From the NCBI GenBank assembly GCA_002964805.2, contig PUDQ02000032.1, positions 992,001-1,056,000 on the forward strand: DNA of 64,000 nt. The letters run 5' to 3'. Under the pieces are notes generated by a model. The model was not told where the DNA came from. It saw only the letters and a program-made list of their open reading frames with translations, and searched no databases. A program made the position numbers and the translations under genes. Below, piece by piece: positions 57,054-64,000 of this stretch. The stretch's first letter is position 1; the number at the start of each line of letters is the position of its first letter. This stretch comes from Trametes villosa. Its lineage: Eukaryota > Basidiomycota > Agaricomycetes > Polyporales > Polyporaceae.

Positions 57054-58656
57054 CTCTTTGGCTTCGCCTCGGGGTCGCCGTGACTCTCCACTACACTGTC
57101 CGGGTAGTGCGATGGGTAGAGTGGAGCAGATCAGCACCGCCAGTCCAAACGAGCAGGGCCGTCGTGGTGGGGCTGAATGCCAGAGTAGTGGTGGTTGTGG
57201 TTGTGGTTGTGGTTCAAAGCTGGTAGCCACGGCACAGGAGTCTAGATATCCCGGTTGCGGCGCTTACCATTCGGTCCTTACTCACCATTGTTCATGGACA
57301 CCCCCCCGAGCCCACTCGCCCGCGGGTGCTGATTGTTCTCCGTTTACGGGCGCCATCAAATTGCAGCCCCAACCCCTTGCGCCGCGTCAGCGATAGAATC
57401 TATCGCGCGCAGTGCACCGACTGGGTGAAACCTTGCTCACCTATCTTGAACACGACAGGATGGTCTTCCGTGACAATGGTGCGACTGAGATGACCACGGG
57501 CTGACTGCCAAGTCGCCCGACATGGAGCCGGCAGACCTGTCCCTAGCGCGTTGCTGCTGTTGAACGCTACTGAGAAAACCCGCCAACGCAATAGCTCAGC
57601 ATATAGCACCTTCTATACACGAGCGCGCACTAAGCCAGCCCGTGCCCTTCTGGAAGACCGTTTTCAGCGGAATGATGCGAACCTGGTGTACTACGTCGGT
57701 ATGTACGACTCCATGTCAGTATAAACAACCTTCCATGAGAAGCACGAACCTACGTTCAGGTCGATTTTAGGCGACCGCGAGACGGGTCAGGCGAGGCCAT
57801 ACGGCCTGGTCGTTGAATGAGTTCCCGGCGTGCCTGTGAAGTATCTTACGGTTCAAATTCCTAGAATTCCTCATACTGAGATTGTTGACTTTGTTCAGTG
57901 TGATGTTCGCATTCGGGTTCAGTGCCGACGTTCCTCGCCTGCTATGTCGTGGCGTATCCGGCTCAAACCGGTACTGTGCGGCACCATACCTGTTGGCGAC
58001 GATGACCGGACATACCGCCACTTTTCATTGGACTTGGGACATTATAAGGTGAACTCCAATGAATTATGCAGGCGAATTCAACACGTACCTGAGATCTATG
58101 GTTGAGGGAACAAATTTGAGGCCGCTTGGCAGCGGCCTCATTGTTAGAGCGTATCCTGCGCGCATCTTCAAGGACACGCGGTGACGAGATACTTCGAGCA
58201 ACCACAAACTATAGCATAGCATAGAGTCCGTCGTTGAACAAAAATCGCACGCAGTTTTGCTTCAAGGACGTAGCGATCGAAGGAAAGACCGGCGATGCAT
58301 ATGGTTGTCGAAAGCAAAAACTAGGCGCCGAGCGCTAGTTGCCCGTGCCGCCGACGGCCGCCCACAGGCGTGCAGCAGCACCGTCTCCCCCGACCTTGAC
58401 CAACTTCTACTACTGGTGCTGATGACAGCGCACCGACAACAGAAGCACACATTTCCCGCACGTTGAATTAGAGCGCCCTTGAGCGCCGATACGTTACAAA
58501 TCAAACAGTACACGCAGACGCAAGACATTATCAAATAGTAAACGTTAACGATGGTACAACACAACCGGACTAGCTACTCGTCCGCTGATCTACAGTAACT
58601 AAGACATAACGTAGGCAGAAGCACGCGACATCGTATCGCGTGGAGAGGCCCAATCT
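57054..58656. other. intergenic region with a GTGGTT tract and a strong hairpin
   Basis: About 1.6 kb without a recognised gene. It holds a short GTGGTT-type tract near 57188-57212 and a 10-bp perfect hairpin at 58117-58140. Confidence 0.45.
58117..58140. other. perfect GC-rich hairpin
   Basis: TGAGGCCGCT and AGCGGCCTCA form a 10-bp stem around TGGC. It lies about 520 bp downstream of the 4CXXC gene's stop. No T-run follows on the plus strand, and no role can be assigned. Confidence 0.6.
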
Positions 58657-61600
58657 TCAGTTCTTCGCCGCATCGACCTCGAGCGCGTGCAAAGCCAGCG
58701 CGATCGCCCACTGAACCTCGTCGTGCGACGGCGGCGCGGGCACGTCCGTACCCAGCGCTTGACTCTCGTCGCTGGGTAGGCCATCCCCTTGCATGGGGTC
58801 TGAGGACGGCGCGGCCCATTCGTGCGAGAGGTCCGGCGCTGGCGCCTCCACTTCTTCCGCCAGCATCGCAATGAGGACGTCCATCGGAATGTACATGCCG
58901 CTGTCGAGCGCTGCCCGGTTCCCGACATACATCCGGCGTGGGGGAGCGGGCGGGCCGTTATCGACTAGAGCTGGATGTGTGTTCGGGAGATCGGCGGACG
59001 AGGGATCGGAAAGCCCTCCAGTAAGAGCGGGTCCGCCAGGGAGAACAGTGGAGGGCGCATTCACAGCAGGATGCCCGCCGTTGGCCGCAACGCCGGCGGA
59101 AGAGATGCTCGCAGGAGTCGAGTCAACCCGCTGCAGAGCCGGGCGACTTAACGGAGCGGCATCCGCGCGCCTGCGCGGCTTCCCGACATACGCCACGACC
59201 TTCGCCGGGCGGCCGCCCACGACGATCCGTTGGTTGTCCGCACCAACAAAGCCGGACCCGACGCGCTCCCCCGAGAGGCCGTAGACGGTCCCAAAGTACT
59301 GGCCGCCAACGAGCCCCAGCTTCTGCTTTGGTTTCTTCGGGGACGTCTTCTTGCGCGCACCCGCCTTCGTAGGGTCAGCCGCCGCGGCACGAGCCGCTTC
59401 CGCGGCGAGCGCAAGGGCTTCGGCGGACCCGGCGGGGGGCAGTCGTCCGACGCGCGCGGAGATGTAGGCCTCGCCGCGGCGAGCGCAGCAATGAGTGCAG
59501 TTGCAGATGTTCAGGCAGCGCGGGCAGTTGAACCGCACCGCGTACGGGTCGAACGTGACCTCGGGGTACCTACGGATGGGCCGTGAGTGTACAGTTTACG
59601 ATTGTGGATGAGGAAACGTACCTGATAGCGACACAGTTTTCGCAAAAGCGAAGACCGCAGGGCTCGCCCGACTCCTTGATGATCGTGCAACGCATCTTCT
59701 CGCGCATCGTCTTCCGCCGACACTGGTGGCAGAAGGTCGGAGCCTCCGCAAGCGCCCTGAAGTCGATCTCGCCGCCCTCAGCAGGCTCGCTCGCCTTCGC
59801 CTTCGCCTTCGCCTTGCCCTTGCCTTTACCTTTACCCTTGCCCTTCCCAGCACCCTTTCCAACTGGCTGCACCGGCTCGACGTCGTTCGAGCCGTCCGAC
59901 TCGTAGTACGTCGCCAGAGCGCGCTCGGTTAAGCGACGCGGACGCTTCACCTCCTCGCGCTCCTCCTCGCACGGTAGTCGGATCGGCAGCTGTGGGTCGA
60001 CGCGTTTCCGCTTCAGAGTACGTGCGTGGCCCTCATCGGAGTCAAATTCTGCCGACGACGTTGAGCCTGTCCGCGTGAGCTTCGGGGTACCAGATCCTGA
60101 CGCTGAGTGCGATGAAGACGATGTCGAGGGTGACGCGCGCGCAGCGCTTGCGTGACTGATGGAGGGGCCAGCCACAGGGACCTGCGGGGGCGGCGAAGGC
60201 GAGAGCGGGCGCATCTCTGGGGGTGGACCAAGGATGCCTCCGAGGAGCGACGGATCGATCGTGCCGCTGGGGTGCGCGGCGTGTGGCTCTACTTCCGCGT
60301 CGTGCATCCAAGGGTGGCTAACCCCGCCTTGCTCGTAGTGTATGTCGAGGTCCATGGGGGCGAAGTATTGCTCCTCCAGCCCGACGCTGTCGTGCGGCGG
60401 CACACCGCCATAGCCGGTGTGCGCATCGCGGAATGCCCTGTCAGCTTCGAACATGTCGGCGACGCCAGACGGGCCCGCAGCTGCGTAATGTGACGAGTGG
60501 TGGAAATGCATGATACCGGAGCGCGCAACGTTGCGTTGGGTCTCCGGGCTCACGCTCAGGTTGCCTGTTTGGTGTGCGGGAGAGTGCAGCTCGGCATGGA
60601 TGATTTCGATCGTCCTGATGTTCTCCGAGAGTACGTTTGACGGTGGTGAGTTGGTCGCATCGGGGTGGTGAACCTGGCTACTGTGTGCAGAAGTCGAAGC
60701 GAGGGGTTGAGGGGAGACAAGAGGTGTAGCCAGTTGCGGCGCTTGCTCTGGAGAAGCCTTAGGTGGTGACACGGGAGCAGGAGACCGAGGGTGGGGTCGC
60801 GGTTCGGTGCGGACGGAAGGTGTGGTCGCAGGGACGCGAGGAGAACGAGGGATCTTGGGCGGCTGCACACCCGGGGCGGGAAGTATCTTCTTGTATCGCG
60901 TGCGTCTCGGTATCGGAAGCGGAGGGGGCTGTACCGCGGGCGGAGTGGCGGCTTTCTTCGAAGTGGGACGCTGAATACGGCCGTGCTGGGTCGCGAAGAC
61001 CGCTCGGAACGTGACGAAGAGTAGCGCAGCGGAAGGTGTGGGAAGCTCCCCGATTGTCACGCCCTCCGAGGGAAGGTGGGGTTCCAAGATGTCTGCGGGA
61101 CGGTGTTCCTCGGGCTCTTCCTCCTCTTCGGATTCCTCGATCTCAAAGACCTCTACAGGTTTCGGTGGTGCGGGTTTCGGCTTGTTGTTCGTTCCAGGCG
61201 GACGGCCGCGTCTCCTGGGGATCGCCGGTGACGAACTCGAAGCAGCCGTGCTAAAGGCCTTCCTCGGAGCTGTCTTCGTCGGAGACATCGACGCAGACGC
61301 GCGCGTACGAAGGACACGACGCTCCGCCGTGCTAACAGAGGGCGAAGGGGAGTAGTTCATCAGCTCCGCGTTCATCATCGACGCCTGGTTCAAAGCACGC
61401 CCTAGCTGCGCCGCATAGTCGTCTTCTGGCACGCCGTCTTGCAAGATCGGGATGTCACGCGCGAACCTGTACGCTGACTTGAGGCGCGACGCGGGCAAGG
61501 GCGGCACCTTGACGTAGTTCAGCCTCCTCCGCTTCGCGGGCGTCGTTCGCACAGAGATGGGAGACGAGGTGGGTGGGGTGAGGGAGCTCAGAGAGATGAC

Positions 61601-61678
61601 AGATGTAGCCCTGTAGTTGAAAGACTACCTCATTGTTAGCTGTGCGTGAAATCAAGCCGGTATTGACGCTTACAGCAT
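58657..61678 (-). CDS. zf-4CXXC_R1 (CDCA7-like) zinc-finger protein
   Basis: Exon 1 contributes only ATG CT (61678-61674). After a 63-nt intron, exon 2 (61610-59622) and, after a 52-nt intron, exon 3 (59569-58657) give about 968 residues. The N-terminal 620 residues are Pro/Ser/Thr-rich with acidic and basic patches, including an EEEEPEE run and a GKGKGK/AKAKAK tract. The zinc domain (about 627-700) reads TFCHQCRRKTMREKMRC, ESGEPCGLRFCENC and, across the intron, FNCPRCLNICNCTHCCARRG, the 4CXXC_R1 pattern. In animals and plants this domain marks CDCA7, partner of the HELLS/DDM1 remodeller in DNA methylation; fungal members are a related class. Predicted nuclear chromatin role. Confidence 0.88.
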
Positions 61679-61802
61679 GTTGCGTATATACCGACGGAAC
61701 TGGGATGTGTTGGCGGGGATTTGGAGGGATGGAAGACGAAGAAGACACTGTCAAGGGACTGCTCTTTACCCGCTTGGTAGGTTCAATGATCTGGACGGAA
61801 GG

Positions 61803-63110
61803 CTACGGGGGGTGGTGAGTACGAGGTCTCCCAAAAACTGCAAGCGCACTGACCGAACGAGAAACGTAGTACTGCTGCGAAACTTCCAAGTACTCGTCTG
61901 AGTACGATCCACGCGGATCCTCCCGCGGCTGTTCCCGACTTGGGGCGCGTTTGCGTGCGACAGCCGTAGACTCCGTCGAGGCCCTAGCTACAGGCTGCTG
62001 TTACATACCGTCAGCTCATCACGTCCAATCGTAGGCAACAGGCTATGCCTTACACTCGCGCCGTTCGTCTCGGTCGAGCCCGATAACCGTGGTGCACGCG
62101 GGACAGGGACAGGGTAGACCTCCGCCGCGCCTTCGTGGTCGGTCTCGCCGTCCGCATCGAGTAATGAACTATTATCGTCATCGACCGGTTCACGAAGGAC
62201 CTCGGGCTTATGAACCGTGGGCGATCGCGTCGCGGTGGTTTCGTGAGGTGCTGGACCCGCCCCGTACGCAAGTAGCAGTGATTGCAATGTCACGCGATGG
62301 TTGACGGACTGAGTATCAGAGAGACAAGTGTTGGTATGTGCGAGATATTGATACGGCGAAACGCGACTACGCACCGGTGGTGACTCCTTCCGGGGTTGAG
62401 ATGGGGGAGGATGTGGGCGTGATGGAGGATATGTGGAGGAGCTGGCGTTATGCTTCACGGCGGACGAGTCCCACTGCGCGCGACTTGAGCCAGCCGTAGA
62501 AGAGGTGTAGTGTCGCATAGGTTGTGCATGTCCCGGCGCGGCGGGATGGGTAGGGCGGTGTGCGTGAGTCTGATATAGCGTTGAGTCAAGCTGCCTCCAA
62601 GAGAGAACGCGAGGTCGTCTTACAGCTGCTTGCTCGGCGGGGAAAATAGGACTTTGGCGTGTGGGCGCGGAGACGTGATGGGCCTAGCAAAAACGCACCC
62701 ACGCGCGCCGCGATCCGCAGAGTCAATTTCCCATGTCCAGCTGTAGGATTCCTCCTTTCGCGCGCACTCACCTTCTTCGCAGCGTCTACTGTGGTTTCCT
62801 GCCTTGTGGCCCCTCCGCTCCTCCGGGAGTCTTGTGGGGGCATGCTCCCGGTTGCAGGGTGTGTTTGCGCTTTCGTGGGCGGTGCGATCGCAGTGGTAGC
62901 AGAAGAAGAAGACCCAGAAGCAACAGCGACCAGCTCGCCCGCGCCAGATAGTTCGCTTCCAGCAAAGGCAGTCTCCGTAGCCGACGCCAGAGGAGCGGGC
63001 GACCCTGAGTCGGAGGCCGCACTCGGCTCGCGCGTGTTGCCAGCCTGAGAACCCGAAACAGACAGCCCGCCGTCCCAGTTCGCGAGCTCGGAGTAGACTA
63101 TGCCCGACAT
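61803..63110 (-). CDS. Ser/Pro-rich low-complexity protein, function unknown
   Basis: ATG at 63110 (MSGIVYSELANWDGGLSVSG). Exon 1 63110-62772 joins in phase 0 to exon 2 62683-62009 (AHHVSAPTRQSPIFPAEQAA to LLPTIGRDELT). An in-frame 69-nt GTGCGT...CAG stretch inside exon 2 may be a further intron. The last exon is tentative: 61874-61803, ending HHPP and TAG. About 340-360 residues, with no recognised domain. VTLQSLLLAYG is the only hydrophobic helix-like segment. It sits 125 bp upstream of the 4CXXC gene on the same strand. The frame stays open upstream of the chosen ATG, so an earlier non-seen exon is possible. Confidence 0.55.
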
Positions 63111-63785
63111 GGCTTCATCGACGGTGCGAGCAGTGCGCAGAGCCTGGTGATTAGGGAGGATGTAGGTGGTGGATGAGGAGGAGGATGCGTAAAGGTGGCT
63201 GCTAGAAACGGCGGTCGCGCGCGGAGCGCGATTCGACGCGACGCATGGCCCAGGCGCTTGCTGCGCCGAGCCGCGCTTTTCACAGGAAATTTCCCTTTTC
63301 AGGAGGCGCCGGCGATGCAAATCCGGCACAATTCGCGACGGTGAACTGAGCGCTCAGCTGGTGCGGCCAACAGTACTTCAGAGGTTTGCAGATATGGCTG
63401 TACCAACACCATTTATTCGTCCGGGGAATGTATGCGACGGTCTCGTATTACGGGGGGAAAGCACTTGGGTTCATTCGGGGAAGGTGGATCAGGTAGAGTC
63501 AACATAAACGGGCGTGGTTCTGGAAGTAGTCACAACAGCAGCGCACACAACCAAGTTCGACGGGTGGGGGTAATACAGTGAAGAGGGAGAGTGATTACAA
63601 CTTTGCTTTACGTGCCAGCAGAGACGAGCGGACGAAACGGGATTTGGGACGGAACGGAAACATCATAAACCGCGATGAGGGATGTGGGACCAGTGCAGGG
63701 GCAAGATATTGATGAGGGGATTGTGGTCGTACGAGCGGCCGAGGGCGAGATGCGCGACGGGCGAAGGCGAAGGCAAGGGGTGCAA
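63111..63785. other. intergenic region
   Basis: Upstream region of the low-complexity gene and 3' region of the NAP1 gene. No additional gene is recognised. Confidence 0.4.
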
Positions 63786-64000
63786 TTACTGCTGCTTGCA
63801 CTCGTCGGGGTTGGAGCCCGCAGTCGCACCGGCACCACGGCCCTTCGGCGGGCCGCGTCTCCTCGCGGGAGGCTCAGCGTCAGAGTCGGAATCCTACGGC
63901 AAGAGGGAGTGTCAGCGGCAAATAACAGAGCCAAGGGACCCGGATACAAACATACATCGTCCTCGAAGTCATCCTCGTCCTCATCGTCCTCATCGAGGTC
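63786..64000 (-). CDS. NAP1: C-terminal end of a NAP1-type nucleosome assembly protein, 5' part outside the window
   Basis: Two exon pieces are visible: 64000-63956 (DLDEDDEDEDDFEDD) and, after a 62-nt GTATGT...TAG intron, 63893-63786 (DSDSDAEPPARRRGPPKGRG to SNPDECKQQ, then TAA). A long acidic tail ending in NPxECKQQ is the hallmark of NAP1 histone chaperones. CKQQ is a C-terminal CaaX-type prenylation motif, as in vertebrate NAP1L1. NAP1 carries H2A-H2B and assists nucleosome assembly. Only the tail is seen, so the call rests on this signature. Confidence 0.75.

Noticed and set aside
58117..58140. Hairpin as a second Helitron 3' end or a terminator
   Set aside because: No CTRR follows within the usual 8-12 nt and no T-run is present; no associated Helitron sequence is seen nearby.

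Overview
The window looks like genomic DNA of an agaricomycete (mushroom-forming basidiomycete, polypore-like). Supporting signs are a GC-rich coding background, genes split by many 50-90 nt introns with occasional micro-exons, long F-box/leucine-rich genes, a GMC oxidoreductase of the lignocellulose type, paired NTF2-like/flavin monooxygenase fusions, and a NAP1 tail ending in CKQQ. No sequence search was possible, so family names rest on motifs read by eye.

Layout. The left host block (1-10092) holds a 5'-truncated F-box gene, a cytosine deaminase, a secreted protein of unknown function and flavin monooxygenase copy 1. The right host block (44867-64000) holds flavin monooxygenase copy 2, a GMC oxidoreductase, tRNA-Gly(TCC), two F-box genes, a large zf-4CXXC_R1 (CDCA7-like) protein, a low-complexity protein and the 3' end of a NAP1 gene. 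The two monooxygenase genes are paralogous, face the same way and were probably tandem neighbours.

Between them lies what I read as one giant Helitron of about 34.8 kb (10093-44866, minus strand). Its 5' end is TC preceded by A, near 44866. Its 3' end is a GC-rich hairpin, 8 nt, then CTAG followed by T, near 10093. A 9-bp inverted repeat links the two ends: near-terminal at the 5' end and inside the hairpin at the 3' end. Just inside the 5' end is an uninterrupted 2,499-codon RepHel gene: DUF6570-like region, HUH/two-tyrosine Rep, Pif1-type helicase, and a C-terminal USP-like cysteine-peptidase domain.

The rest of the element is AT-richer and carries about a dozen further genes, almost all unrecognised. 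They include a C-terminal Zn2Cys6 protein, an AT-hook/cysteine-cluster protein, a gene with a recent in-frame exon-pair duplication, and a set of small multi-exon genes that look related to one another. A second transposon, a long-inverted-repeat (foldback or MULE-like) element of about 2.6 kb, sits inside an exon of one cargo gene and splits it.

How it may work together: RepHel is the obvious mobilisation enzyme. The paralogous cargo proteins could be accessory DNA-binding factors or passengers, but the sequence does not decide this. The host genes flanking the element are ordinary, and the insertion site is the intergenic gap 156 bp beyond the stop codon of monooxygenase copy 2.
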